The notes under the pieces were generated by a model. The model had not been told where the DNA came from. It worked only from the letters and a program-made list of their open reading frames with translations, and made no database searches. From Cellvibrionales bacterium (lineage in GTDB: Bacteria; Pseudomonadota; Gammaproteobacteria; Pseudomonadales; UBA7239), in contig JADJPU010000001.1 of NCBI GenBank assembly GCA_016713115.1, positions 1,984,001 to 2,048,000 on the forward strand: a stretch of DNA of 64,000 nucleotides, given 5' to 3'. Made by a program: the position numbers and the translations under genes. This document shows positions 17,647 through 27,587 of the stretch, in pieces (the first letter of the stretch is position 1; the number at the start of each line of letters is the position of its first letter).

Positions 17647-18465
17647 TTGTTTCTCGATTCCCATTGTCACCTCGATAAACTCAAGCTCGACGGCGCAGCC
17701 GGCGGGCTTGCTTCTGCTATTGCGGCGGCACGCATGCGCGAGGTGCAACGGTTTTTGTGTATAGGCATAGGCTTGGGCAATCTCGAACGCGTGGTCGAAA
17801 TTGCCGAGGCGTTTCCTGATGTTTACGCGTCTGTAGGTATCCACCCCAGTGAGTTTGTGGAGTCGGAATACCGTAGCTCAGATCCACGGCTACTGGCCGA
17901 TACTCAGGGCGTGATAGCGCGTTTGCGCGCCTTGGCAGCTCATCCGAAAGTCATTGCCATCGGTGAAACCGGGCTGGATTTTTATCACGACGGACATGAA
18001 GAGCCTGTCGCTCAGCAGGCTCAGCTTCAGAGTTTTGAGGCACATTTGGCGCTGGCAAAAACTTTGCAGTTGCCTGTAGTCGTGCACACCCGCAATGCCA
18101 AACAGATGACTTTGGATGCCATCAAAGCAGCAGATTCCCCGCACGCAGGCGTATTGCACTGCTTTACTGAAGACTGGGATATGGCCAGCGCCGCGATGGA
18201 TATGGGCTATTGCATTTCCATCTCCGGCATCGTGACTTTCAAAAATGCAGACAATGTGCGCGAAGTAGCGCGTCAGCTGCCCTTGGATCGTCTGCTAGTG
18301 GAAACGGATTCTCCTTGGCTGGCGCCTATGCCACATCGCGGTAAGCCCAACGAACCGCGTTTTGTGGTGGATGTTTACCACTACTTGGCTGAATTGCGGC
18401 AAGAACCTGTCGAACAACTAGCGGCAGCGGTCTGGCAGAATTTCCGCCGTCTGTTTGCTGTGTAA
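17647..18465 (+). CDS. TatD-family metal-dependent hydrolase (YcfH type)
   Basis: 272 residues. Metal ligands of the TatD TIM barrel are visible: DSHCHLD near the N-terminus, GETGLDFYH, VVHTRNA, LHCFTED and ETDSPWLAP. Family members are DNases, and the YcfH branch is otherwise uncharacterised. The only sensible start is a TTG five bases after the pilZ stop, which gives the family-typical opening MFLDSHCHLD. The two genes are probably translationally coupled. Confidence 0.9.
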   Translation: MFLDSHCHLDKLKLDGAAGGLASAIAAARMREVQRFLCIGIGLGNLERVVEIAEAFPDVYASVGIHPSEFVESEYRSSDPRLLADTQGVIARLRALAAHPKVIAIGETGLDFYHDGHEEPVAQQAQLQSFEAHLALAKTLQLPVVVHTRNAKQMTLDAIKAADSPHAGVLHCFTEDWDMASAAMDMGYCISISGIVTFKNADNVREVARQLPLDRLLVETDSPWLAPMPHRGKPNEPRFVVDVYHYLAELRQEPVEQLAAAVWQNFRRLFAV

Positions 18466-18632
18466 CGCCTTGCCAAAGGCTATCCATCTTCCTTGTTTTT
18501 ATTCATAATTTTCCGCTTCTGAATGAACTTTATCGCTGTGCCTTGGTCGCATGGGAATTGAGGCTGAGTCCATTGTTGTGAAAAATTGTCATCCCTTCGT
18601 GTTCTGTATGCAGTCACCGCTGGAAGTCGTCC

Positions 18633-19309
18633 GTGCTTAATTCACCCATGGCGGCACGCTTGCAGTCTTTGCCACCGCAATTGGTCTTTGCGGTGGCTAC
18701 TGTTGTTATTGCAGCAGTTTTTGCGTGGCAGGGCGTGGGTTTGTTTGCGACTTGGCGCGGCGAAGAAGTGTCCAATGCAAGGTTGGCGATACGCAGTGCA
18801 GGTAGCGCGGGCAGCGGTATCGGTTTAGAGCAGGTAGCCAAGTTGCATCTGTTCGGTGAAAAAATATCGCGCCTGTGGTTGAGCCGGTGCAGACCGATAT
18901 ACCTCAAACGAATTTGAAGTTTGTTTTGGTGGGAGCCATGACAAACAGCGATGCGGCGAAAGCCAGCGCGCTAATTGCAACGGACAAACAAACCAATCGT
19001 TTTTTTGTGGGTGACAGTGTGGCCACTGGTGTGGTGTTGCAAGAAGTGCGTGCCGATGCGGTGGTACTCAAACGCAACGGAAAATTGGAAACGCTGTCAT
19101 TTCCACGCGCGGATGAATCCGCACCGAGCGCGCCGCGTAGAAGTGCTGGTTTGGATCGTGGCTTTGTGCGCCAACCTCAGACAGCCGTTGCACCGACTAA
19201 TCGTCCACTGAATACACCTGCGGATCGTTTTTCACGCGGTAATCCTCGCGCCAATCTTGCTCCTACGGACAAGTTGCCAGTGCGCCCGGTGAATATAGAC
19301 ACTCCATAA
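18633..19309 (+). CDS. gspC: Type II secretion inner-membrane protein GspC, frameshifted
   Basis: GspC links the inner-membrane platform to the secretin. The first frame (18633 to about 18864) has a membrane helix (residues 18-38) and the homology-region start LEQVAKLHLFGE. The rest of the HR domain, with NLKFVLVGAM and AIL-like strands, lies in another frame up to 19309. One A added to the six-A run at 18859-18864 joins them (GEKNIAPVVEP) into 225 residues. After the HR domain there is only a Pro/Arg-rich tail, with no PDZ domain. The GTG start has GGAAG upstream. First gene of the gsp operon. Confidence 0.85.
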
Positions 19310-19340
19310 TTTTTAGCTAATAAACAGAAAGGGTTTTCTA

Positions 19341-21404
19341 GTGACCAAAATTTATCAAAAGAAAAACATGGCTTGTCGCTTGAATCCGTTGGCGGTGGCT
19401 TTATTGGTGGCGGCATTTTCAACGCAGGGATATGCGCAAACTACCGCACCTGTACAGCCGGCGGCTGGCGATCAGGAACAAAAAGTTTCAGTGGCATTTG
19501 ATAATGCAGATGTGAAAGATGTGATTCGTTGGGCATCGGATCTCACCACTAAAAATCTCATCGTGCACCCTGGTGTGGCCGGTAAGAAAATTACGATTGT
19601 GGCGGGCGAGCCCATGACGCACGAAGAAGCGTGGCAAGTGTTCCTGTCAGCCTTGCAAGTGAATGGTTTGGCTGTGGTTGAAAACGGTGACACGGTGAAA
19701 GTGTTGCCAGAGCCAGAAGCTAAAACAGAGAAAGTGCCTGTTGTTGATGGCGAGAAAAAAACGGGTGGCGAAGATATTGTTGTTCGAATTATAAAAGTTA
19801 AAAACTTGGCTGCACAGCAGTTGATTTCTTTGTTAAAGCCGTTGACTCCTAATAGCGCGCATCTGGCGGCGTATCCAGAAAATAACTCGTTAGTGATTGC
19901 TGATCGTGCAGGAAATATCGCTCAAATCGTCGATATCATTAATCGTATTGATCAAGCGGGAACAGTCGATATTGAAATTATTAAGTTAGAGTTTGCTAGT
20001 GCAAAAGATGTGGCAAAAACGGTGTTGGATTTGGTGCAGAAAACAGGTGCTGCAAAAACTGGTGCTGCTGCGGCACCAGGGCGTGAGTTGAATATTACGG
20101 CAGATGAACGCTCTAACAGTATTTTGATGACGGGCGATCCTGTAATGCGTTCGCAAATGCGTAAATTGATTCAGCGCTTGGATTTGCCGCTGTCTGGTGA
20201 AGGCAATACACAAGTGGTTTATCTCAATTACATTACTGCGAAGGACATGTTGCCCATTTTGGAAGGTGTAGGTAATAACGCCAAAGGTGGTGCTGGCAAA
20301 GAGGGTGGCGGCGCACAAGAGGTCTCCGTAAATGTGCAGGCCTTGGAGCAAACCAATGCCGTGGTTATTACAGCGCCGCCGTCGATGATGAACACCATGA
20401 AAGGCGTGATTGCTAAGCTGGATGTGCGTCGACAGCAAGTGCTGGTTGAGGCCTTAATTGTGGAAGTGAGTGAAGATGTAGGGCGCGACATTGGTATTTT
20501 TTGGTCAAGCGATGGCGACAATGTCAAAACATCGGGTTTGTTTGGAACAAGAAATGCCACCATCACGAGTGATGACGCCTCTGGCAAAACAGGTTTGAAT
20601 CTAGGTGGTTTGAGTTTAGGGTTTTTCGCTGGCGGTGATTTGGTGAGTTTGATTCGTGCCTTGGAAAAAAATACCAATGCCAATGTGTTGTCTACACCAA
20701 CGGTCATTGCACTGGATAACGAAGAGGCGACTATCTTGGTGGGGGAAAGTGTGCCGTTTAAAACGGGATCGGAACGCGTTAACAGTACATCGGTTGTTGG
20801 CAACAACAATAACAACAACAATGATTCTGTTTATAACAACGACTTCGTACAGATCGAACGCAAAGATATTGGTGTTGAACTCAAAGTGACGCCGCGTATC
20901 AATCAGGAAGGCATTTTAACGCTGGATGTTGAGCAGAAAGTAGAAAGTATCAATGAGTCTGCCAATGTGGGTGGTGAGTCTGGTGCCGCTGACATTATTA
21001 CCAACAAGCGCAAAATCAAGACCAAAGCATTGGTGAAAGATAACAATGTTTTGGTTTTAGGTGGTTTGATTCGTGATGAGGTTTTGGCATCTGAAAACGG
21101 CGTGCCATTCCTGAGTGAAATCCCTTACCTTGGCCGGCTTTTTAAAGGTACATCTAAGCAGGTGGTGAAGAAGAATTTGATGGTCTTTATTCATCCTAAG
21201 ATTTTATATGACGATGCTGATGTTTCTGATGATACGGGGTATTACTACAACAATATTCGCGGCGTACAAAAGCGGTTTAATAAAAATGAAATGGACGATT
21301 CGATGAAAATTAATCGTACTTTGTCTGAATTGACGCCTTGGCAGCCGCCACGCCCAGGTACAACCGGTGCGCGTCAGCTCGAAGAGCCGCCACAGGGGCA
21401 GTAA
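19341..21404 (+). CDS. gspD: Type II secretion outer-membrane secretin GspD
   Basis: 687 residues. Starts with GTG behind AAGGG, then a signal peptide ending near GYAQ. Domains in order: N0 (about 45-120), N1 (150-215), N2 (220-290), N3 (295-375), secretin core (about 390-640). The core carries the VEALIVEVSEDVGRDIG and VPFLSEIPYLGRLFKG signatures. An Asn-rich loop (eight Asn in a row around residues 490-497) lies in the secretin domain. It forms the outer-membrane pore. Confidence 0.96.
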   Translation: MTKIYQKKNMACRLNPLAVALLVAAFSTQGYAQTTAPVQPAAGDQEQKVSVAFDNADVKDVIRWASDLTTKNLIVHPGVAGKKITIVAGEPMTHEEAWQVFLSALQVNGLAVVENGDTVKVLPEPEAKTEKVPVVDGEKKTGGEDIVVRIIKVKNLAAQQLISLLKPLTPNSAHLAAYPENNSLVIADRAGNIAQIVDIINRIDQAGTVDIEIIKLEFASAKDVAKTVLDLVQKTGAAKTGAAAAPGRELNITADERSNSILMTGDPVMRSQMRKLIQRLDLPLSGEGNTQVVYLNYITAKDMLPILEGVGNNAKGGAGKEGGGAQEVSVNVQALEQTNAVVITAPPSMMNTMKGVIAKLDVRRQQVLVEALIVEVSEDVGRDIGIFWSSDGDNVKTSGLFGTRNATITSDDASGKTGLNLGGLSLGFFAGGDLVSLIRALEKNTNANVLSTPTVIALDNEEATILVGESVPFKTGSERVNSTSVVGNNNNNNNDSVYNNDFVQIERKDIGVELKVTPRINQEGILTLDVEQKVESINESANVGGESGAADIITNKRKIKTKALVKDNNVLVLGGLIRDEVLASENGVPFLSEIPYLGRLFKGTSKQVVKKNLMVFIHPKILYDDADVSDDTGYYYNNIRGVQKRFNKNEMDDSMKINRTLSELTPWQPPRPGTTGARQLEEPPQGQ

Positions 21405-21410
21405 GTTTGT

Positions 21411-22951
21411 ATGCAAGACACTTTGGATCAAAATGATGTGGCACAAGACAACGCAGCTGACCAAGTGTCAGATGCGGAGTCTGTTGTTCGCCGCTTGCCC
21501 TTTGGCTTTTCTAAGCGTTTTGGTGTGCTGGTTGTTCCCGGTACATCCAATCCGGTGGAATTGTTATATCGCGAAGATGCCAGCATGCAATCACTGCTGG
21601 AGGCGCGTCGTGTGGTGGCGCAGCCAGTTGCATTCAAAAAACGGATGTAGAAAGCTTTAACGCCCAACTCGCACGCGCACACGAAAATAACAGCGGCGAA
21701 GCGATGCAGATGGTTGAGGATTTGGGTGACGAGTTAGATCTCACCAGTCTTGCGGATTCCGTACCAGATACCAGCGATTTATTAGAGCAAGAAGATGATG
21801 CTCCAATTATTCGCTTGATCAACGCCTTATTGACAGAGGCGGTGAAACAAAATGCGTCCGATATTCATATTGAAACCTTTGAAAAGCGTTTGATCGTGCG
21901 TTTGCGCACTGACGGTATTTTGCGCGAAGTGGTGCAGCCCAAACGCGCTTTGGCGCCGCTACTGGTTTCTCGTATTAAAGTTATGGCGAAGTTGGATATC
22001 GCAGAGAAACGCGTGCCGCAGGACGGGCGTATTTCACTGCGTGTGGCAGGGCGTGAAGTCGATATTCGTGTTTCTACTATGCCGTCCAGCAATGGTGAGC
22101 GCGTGGTACTGCGTTTATTGGATAAACGCGCTGGACGCTTGGATCTCAATGTGTTGGGTATGCAGCCGCGTGATCTTGCGCTTTTCTCAGAGTTGTTGAG
22201 AAAACCGCACGGCATTATTTTGGTAACCGGCCCAACGGGTTCGGGGAAAACCACTTCGTTGTATGCGGGTCTTAGCAGCATCAATGATGCCACCAAAAAT
22301 ATTTTGACGGTGGAAGACCCTATCGAATACAACTTGGAAGGTATCGGTCAGACACAGGTCAATACCAAGGCGGATATGACATTTGCGCGTGGATTGAGAG
22401 CCATGCTGCGACAAGATCCCGATGTGGTAATGGTTGGTGAAATTCGTGATTTGGAAACGGCAGAAATTGCAGTGCAGGCAAGTTTGACTGGGCACCTAGT
22501 GTTATCTACTTTGCATACCAATACAGCCATTGGTGCGGTAACGCGTTTGGTGGATATGGGTGTTGAGCCATTTTTGCTGTCATCTAGTTTGGTTGGTTTA
22601 TTAGCGCAGCGACTGGTGCGTGTATTGTGTCCGCATTGCAAAGAAGCGCACCAACCTGATGAAGCTGAATGCGAATTGTTGCAAGTAGACAAAAAAAATC
22701 CACCTACCATTTATCACGCCATTGGTTGCGCTCACTGCAAACAGTTGGGCTATTTGGGTCGAACCGGTGTTTATGAATTAATCGCAGTTGATGACAAAAT
22801 GCGCGAACTGATTCACAGTCGTGTATCAGAAGCCGAACTGACAGCCTACGCACGAACAAAAGGACCTAGCATTCGCGACGATGGTCGCGCGCGTATTCTT
22901 GCTGGTGAAACAACAGTAGAAGAAGTGTTGCGCGTGACGCAGGAAGAGTGA
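21411..22951 (+). CDS. gspE: Type II secretion ATPase GspE, frameshifted
   Basis: Cytoplasmic hexameric ATPase that powers pseudopilus assembly. Residues 1-79 (N1 domain, VRRLPFGFSKRFGV) end in a stop caused by a six-A run at 21636-21641. Adding one A restores KKTDVESFNAQLARAHE and continuity to 22951 for a 513-residue protein. The rest is complete: Walker A GPTGSGKTTS, Asp box, Walker B with MVGEIRD, His box, and the tetracysteine zinc site CPHC...CAHC. It starts 6 nt after gspD. Confidence 0.92.
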
Positions 22952-22954
22952 CGC

Positions 22955-24178
22955 ATGGCTGCCTTTAATTATGTCGCGCTAGATACTAACGGCAAGCAAA
23001 CCAAGGGTGTACTGGAGGGGGATAGTCAGCGCCAAGTTCGACAATTTCTGCGTGATAAAGGTTTGGTGCCGTTATCAGTCGATGCCGCAACAAAGTCATC
23101 AGGCACACACAAAAGTTTAACTTTTAGTTTTAAGCTTGGTCAGAGCATCAGTGCGCGTGATCTCGCGTTGTTAACGCGCCAGATGGCAACGCTAGTGCAG
23201 GCGGGCTTGCCAATCGGCGATGTGTTAACGGCTGTCGCACAGCAAACAGAAAAGCCGCGCATACAAAGCATGATGATGGCGGTGCGTTCAAAAGTATTGG
23301 AAGGCTATACGCTGGCAAACAGTTTGGGCGAATTTCCGCGCGCCTTCCCTGATTTGTATCGTGCAACGGTGGCGGCGGGGGAGCATTCTGGTCACTTAGA
23401 TCTAGTGTTGAATCGCTTGGCGGATTACACCGAAACCAGCAAAGAAACCAAGCAGAAAATTCAAGGTGCAATGGGGTATCCAATTTTTCTGGTGGTGTTT
23501 TCTGTATTGATTGTCACTTTATTGATGATCAAAGTTGTACCAAATGTTGTTGAAGTATTTAGCGGTACCGGACAAGAGTTGCCAGGCATCACGCAAGCGT
23601 TGATATCAACCAGTGATTTTTTTGTCAACTGGTGGTGGTTAGTGCTCTGTTTAATTGTAGTGCTCGTGGTGGCAGTAAAATCGCTATTACAAAGACCTGC
23701 AATGGCGTTGGCATGGCATAAAAAAATTCTTTCACTGCCGCTGTTTGGGAAGCTGGCATGCAATATCAACACTTCGCGCTTTGCCAGTACGCTGAGTATT
23801 CTTACTAGCTCTGGTGTGCCCTTGGTGGAAGCAATGCACATCGCCGGTGAAGTTATGGCCAATCGTTGGTTGCAAACGCGAGTAAGAGAAGCGACGCAAA
23901 AAGTGAGCGAAGGCACCAGTTTGCGCAATGCCTTGCAGCACGCGGGCTATTTTCCACCGATGATGTTGCACATGATTGCCAGCGGTGAATCAACGGGTGA
24001 ATTGGATACGATGTTGTCCCGTGTTGCAGCCAGTCAAGAGCAAGACTTGCAGGCTTTTATCGCCATTACGATCAGCATTCTGCCGCCGTTGTTGTTGGTG
24101 ATGATGGCTGGTGTTGTACTGACTATCGTGCTGGCAATTTTGTTGCCTATCATACAAATGAATAACTTAGTGGCATGA
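22955..24178 (+). CDS. gspF: Type II secretion inner-membrane platform protein GspF
   Basis: 407 residues. Two tandem cytoplasmic helical T2SSF domains (about 70-190 and 275-395) are separated by membrane helices near 170-190 and 220-240, with a third at the C-terminus. Typical phrases are LTRQMATLVQAGLP and MIASGESTGELD. It couples GspE to the pseudopilus. The ATG follows gspE by 3 nt. Confidence 0.95.
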   Translation: MAAFNYVALDTNGKQTKGVLEGDSQRQVRQFLRDKGLVPLSVDAATKSSGTHKSLTFSFKLGQSISARDLALLTRQMATLVQAGLPIGDVLTAVAQQTEKPRIQSMMMAVRSKVLEGYTLANSLGEFPRAFPDLYRATVAAGEHSGHLDLVLNRLADYTETSKETKQKIQGAMGYPIFLVVFSVLIVTLLMIKVVPNVVEVFSGTGQELPGITQALISTSDFFVNWWWLVLCLIVVLVVAVKSLLQRPAMALAWHKKILSLPLFGKLACNINTSRFASTLSILTSSGVPLVEAMHIAGEVMANRWLQTRVREATQKVSEGTSLRNALQHAGYFPPMMLHMIASGESTGELDTMLSRVAASQEQDLQAFIAITISILPPLLLVMMAGVVLTIVLAILLPIIQMNNLVA

Positions 24179-24220
24179 GTGTTCATGCTGTCGATTAACA
24201 AAACCGTGAGTGACAAGAAA

Positions 24221-24688
24221 ATGGAAACATTAAAAACAAATCAAAAAAATATGCGTAGTGCTACATCAAAAAGACAGGTCGGTTTTACGCTGATCGAAGT
24301 CATGGTTGTTATCGTTATTCTCGGTATTCTGAGTGCGCTGGTTGTTCCGAATGTGTTGCACAAAGCTGCTGATGCACGCGTGGCTGCGGCAAAGAGTGAT
24401 TTAGCGGCTATCGGGCAAGCCTTGGATATGTACAAATTAGATAACTCGACATATCCGACAACCGATCAAGGTTTAGAGGCGTTGGTGACGAAGCCTTCAG
24501 GCAACCCAGAGCCGCGCAATTGGAACCCCAGTGGTTATTTGAAAAAACTGCCAGAAGATCCGTGGCGCAGGGCGTATTTGTATATCAGCCCAGCGCAAGG
24601 TGCGCCTTATGAGATACGCACACTGGGTGCAGATGGGCGCGATGGCGGTGAAAGTGAAGATCAAGACCTGAGCAGCTTAGAACTTTAA
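24221..24688 (+). CDS. gspG: Major pseudopilin GspG
   Basis: 155 residues from the ATG at 24221; other in-frame starts are 24179 (GTG), 24185 and 24251. Prepilin cleavage is expected after Gly21 in QVG/FTLIEVMVV, with Glu5 of the mature protein present. The C-terminal half has the conserved DPW block and the LGADGRDGG calcium-loop region of GspG. Forms the shaft of the pseudopilus. Confidence 0.93.
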   Translation: METLKTNQKNMRSATSKRQVGFTLIEVMVVIVILGILSALVVPNVLHKAADARVAAAKSDLAAIGQALDMYKLDNSTYPTTDQGLEALVTKPSGNPEPRNWNPSGYLKKLPEDPWRRAYLYISPAQGAPYEIRTLGADGRDGGESEDQDLSSLEL

Positions 24689-24708
24689 AAGCGCGCAATG
24701 TCATTGTG

Positions 24709-25344
24709 ATGAAAAATGCCATCGTCAGCAGAGAGGCCGGATTTACACTGGTTGAGTTGATGATGGTGATTTTTGTGGTCGGCATCATGGCGGGCTTGGT
24801 GGTCATGACAGTTGGCGGCAATACGAGCCGTGAATTAAAAAAAGACGCAACACGCATGCAGCAGCTGTTGGTGATGGCGCAGGATGAAGCAGAGTTCTCT
24901 GGGGAGGAGATTGGGTTTTTCATTGACGAGCAACAAAAGGCATACGGTTTTTTGTACTTTGATGAAAAGACTTTGGCGTGGCAAGCCTTGGAAAAAGATA
25001 CATTTAATCAACGCAAATTGCCGGAAGGTATACAGGTAAACCTCGATGTTGATGGAGCGCCTATTGATTTGAAAAAAATATACAAAGACGCACTAGGAAA
25101 GTCTGAGCCTTTAGAGAATTGGCTGACAACAGGTGATAAGAAATCAGCCAAGCGAAGTAAAAATACACCCTCATTAATTTTCTTTTCAGATGGGCATTAC
25201 ACGCCCTTTCGCTTGCAAGTAGGCAATAAGCTACTAAAAGACACGGTGTTCTCTATCGAAGGGGATGGGTTTTCTGGTGTGCGTATCAGTAATGCCGAGA
25301 CAGGGAGAAAGAAAACCAGTAAAAAAAAGAGTGATGCCAAATGA
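24709..25344 (+). CDS. gspH: Minor pseudopilin GspH
   Basis: 211 residues from the ATG at 24709, three bases after an alternative GTG. Prepilin site REAG/FTLVELMMV. The globular part is beta-rich and ends in a Lys-rich tail (KKTSKKKSDAK). Its last four bases overlap gspI (ATGA). Part of the pseudopilus tip. Confidence 0.87.
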   Translation: MKNAIVSREAGFTLVELMMVIFVVGIMAGLVVMTVGGNTSRELKKDATRMQQLLVMAQDEAEFSGEEIGFFIDEQQKAYGFLYFDEKTLAWQALEKDTFNQRKLPEGIQVNLDVDGAPIDLKKIYKDALGKSEPLENWLTTGDKKSAKRSKNTPSLIFFSDGHYTPFRLQVGNKLLKDTVFSIEGDGFSGVRISNAETGRKKTSKKKSDAK

Positions 25345-25724
25345 AAAGAAGTTCATCGCATCGTAATCAAAATGGATTTACCTTGATAGAAATCATGGTG
25401 GCTTTGGTTATCTTTGCCGTTCTATCGATCACTCTTTTGACGCGGTTGGGTGGAGATATTCGCAGCCAGCAACTGTTAGAGGAAAAAACACTAGCCAGCG
25501 TAGTGGCGGAGAATGTGTTGTCTGAATTGCGTATTAAGAAGGATTGGTCATCCGTATATGCAAGCAAATCCACCGTGGAAATGGCGGGAAAGAAATGGGA
25601 TGTCAGCACTACCGTCAATGAAACAGGAATAGAAAATCTGAGACAGGTTGATGTTCGTGTTGTGGATACCAAAAACAAAAAAGGCGGTAGCTATTTTTTG
25701 ACAGGCTTTATCGGGAAACACTGA
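25341..25724 (+). CDS. gspI: Minor pseudopilin GspI
   Basis: 127 residues. Cleavage after Gly12 in NQNG/FTLIEIMVAL, with Glu5 present. Short soluble domain as usual for GspI, the nucleator of the GspIJK tip. Overlaps both gspH and gspJ (TGATG). Confidence 0.9.
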   Translation: MKRSSSHRNQNGFTLIEIMVALVIFAVLSITLLTRLGGDIRSQQLLEEKTLASVVAENVLSELRIKKDWSSVYASKSTVEMAGKKWDVSTTVNETGIENLRQVDVRVVDTKNKKGGSYFLTGFIGKH

Positions 25725-26440
25725 TGAGCGTGATGTCGATCAGAGGCAAGCGTATAAACAGCAAGGGCTTTACCTTGATAGAGGTGATGGTTGCTATTGC
25801 TGTGTTTGCTGTGGTGGCTGCTGGTGTATATCGCGTGTTATCGACCATGGTCGATAGTCAAGATCGCATCACGACACATGTCAATGCGTTGCGTGAATTG
25901 CAGCGTTCATTGCGGTTTATTGCCATGGATATGAATCAGTTGGTGATGCGCGATGTGCGGATGCCGGACGATAAACGCTCGCCGGCGTTGGTATCGGACA
26001 GTGACGACTATCTGTTGCAATTTACGCGGCAAGGTCTGCGCAATCCCCTGCTGGAAACACGCAGTGATTTGGAGCGTGTTGCCTATTCAGTGGGTGCCCC
26101 GCCGCATGACTCCACTAATCAGATACAGAAAAAACGCAGGAAGGGGAAGAGCTTGTTGCGTCATACATGGGGAGCGGTTGATCGACGCGCTAGTGCGAAA
26201 GAAAACATACAAGTGCTGTTCGATGATGTAGATGATGCAAGTTTAGAGTTCATGAATCCTAAAGGAGATTGGAAGAAAGAGTGGCCAGAGAAAAAATCCG
26301 ATGGTAAAGAGCATGCGCGCACACTGCCAGTTGCCATTAAGTTGACATTGAAAACAGCGCAATACGGTGTGCTAGAACAAGTCTTTCAAGTGGGGGATAT
26401 TGTAAAGAAAGAAAAAGTTCCAGTTGAGAGCGTGCAGTAA
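25724..26440 (+). CDS. gspJ: Minor pseudopilin GspJ
   Basis: 238 residues. Cleavage after Gly15 in NSKG/FTLIEVMVAI. The N-terminal helix is followed by the GspJ-type LRELQRSLRFIAMDMNQL segment and a beta-rich domain. Overlaps gspI by one base and gspK by one base (TAATG). Confidence 0.92.
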   Translation: MSVMSIRGKRINSKGFTLIEVMVAIAVFAVVAAGVYRVLSTMVDSQDRITTHVNALRELQRSLRFIAMDMNQLVMRDVRMPDDKRSPALVSDSDDYLLQFTRQGLRNPLLETRSDLERVAYSVGAPPHDSTNQIQKKRRKGKSLLRHTWGAVDRRASAKENIQVLFDDVDDASLEFMNPKGDWKKEWPEKKSDGKEHARTLPVAIKLTLKTAQYGVLEQVFQVGDIVKKEKVPVESVQ

Positions 26441-27561
26441 TGTCCAAGCATGCTCAGCAAGGAATTGCCGTTATCACCGTATTGTTGGCGTTGGCAATAG
26501 CGGTGTTAGTGTGCTCAGAAGTGATTTCTCGCGTATATGCCAGCATGAAGCGCTCAGAAAATTATCTCAATACGCAACAAGCGTTGGAGTATGCGCTGGG
26601 CGGTGAAACGATGGCGCGAGAGATGCTCGCTGCTGACTTTGAAAAAGATAAGTTGTCATCGGCGAAATCAGACCATTTGCATGAAAAATGGGCGCAACCA
26701 TTGCCTAAGTTGAAGGTGGTCGGTGGCTCTGTCGAAGTTGAAATCTACGATGTGCAATCGCGGTTTAACTTGAACAATCTCATTAATGCAGAAGGTGAAA
26801 TTCAGGCGCAGCAAGTTGGTGTGCTGCAGCGTTTGATGACTTTCTTTGGTATTCAATCTAGCTATGCCGATTTGGCAACACGCTGGGCGAGTTATGATAA
26901 TGACACTGGTGATTTATACGATTCAGATAAGACGGGGTATCGCGCTGCAGATACCCAATTCGGCGGTGTTTCTGAGTTGCGTTTATTGAAGGATTTTCGT
27001 GCGGAGGAATATAGGCGGATATCACCATTTTTGTCGGCATTGCCCGTGCCGGTGCGCATCAATATCAACACGGCTCCTGAGGCGATATTGCTTGCGTTGA
27101 CGGATGGCTCTGAACAGAGTGTGGCATCGGTTAAGAGTTTTGTTGCTCAGCGCCAGCAACAGGAAGGCGGATATACCTCGCCAGATGTATTTGCCAATTT
27201 GTTGGATGTCGATGACAGTGGCGACGATGAGACGGATGGTGAAGATGCAGGAGATAGTGAAGATGTGATCGGTGGTGAAGACGCAGAGGATGAGGGCGGC
27301 GCCGATAATGGTGATAGCGGAAAGTCTGTGCTGGGCGTTAATAGTGAATATTTTGAAGTTCGAGTTATTGCGGAATATGGAAAAAATAAGCAATGGCTGG
27401 TGACTACGCTGTTTCGTGATGAGCAGACGGGTGAGATACGCCTGCTGGCTCGTGATATGAGTCAAAGGTTTTTGCTGGGTGAGAAAGCAAAAGACAGTAA
27501 AAGCGATACAAAAAAATCGAAAAATAGTGAATCAGAAAGCACTGGTTTTATTGGTGAATAA
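26440..27561 (+). CDS. gspK: Minor pseudopilin GspK with an acidic insert
   Basis: 373 residues. Prepilin-type site QQG/IAVITVLLALAI, without Glu5, as is normal for GspK at the very tip. SAM-like helical domain with NINTAPEAILLAL. Residues about 255-297 are an Asp/Glu/Gly-rich low-complexity insert (nt 27205-27330) inside the alpha domain, larger than I expect for the family. A Lys/Ser-rich tail follows the pilin-like domain. Confidence 0.92.
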   Translation: MSKHAQQGIAVITVLLALAIAVLVCSEVISRVYASMKRSENYLNTQQALEYALGGETMAREMLAADFEKDKLSSAKSDHLHEKWAQPLPKLKVVGGSVEVEIYDVQSRFNLNNLINAEGEIQAQQVGVLQRLMTFFGIQSSYADLATRWASYDNDTGDLYDSDKTGYRAADTQFGGVSELRLLKDFRAEEYRRISPFLSALPVPVRININTAPEAILLALTDGSEQSVASVKSFVAQRQQQEGGYTSPDVFANLLDVDDSGDDETDGEDAGDSEDVIGGEDAEDEGGADNGDSGKSVLGVNSEYFEVRVIAEYGKNKQWLVTTLFRDEQTGEIRLLARDMSQRFLLGEKAKDSKSDTKKSKNSESESTGFIGE

Positions 27562-27587
27562 TAGTTGATCCTTAATTGGTTACGAAG

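Noticed and set aside
18467..18480. Small hairpin after tatD as a terminator
   Set aside because: The stem is about five base pairs and no T tract follows directly, so it is too weak to call.
18859..18866. Programmed -1 ribosomal frameshifting in gspC and gspE at A-rich runs
   Set aside because: Only six A are present, the frame-zero codons do not form a standard X XXY YYZ heptamer, no stem-loop or upstream Shine-Dalgarno stimulator is evident, and the same one-base loss occurs in unrelated genes.
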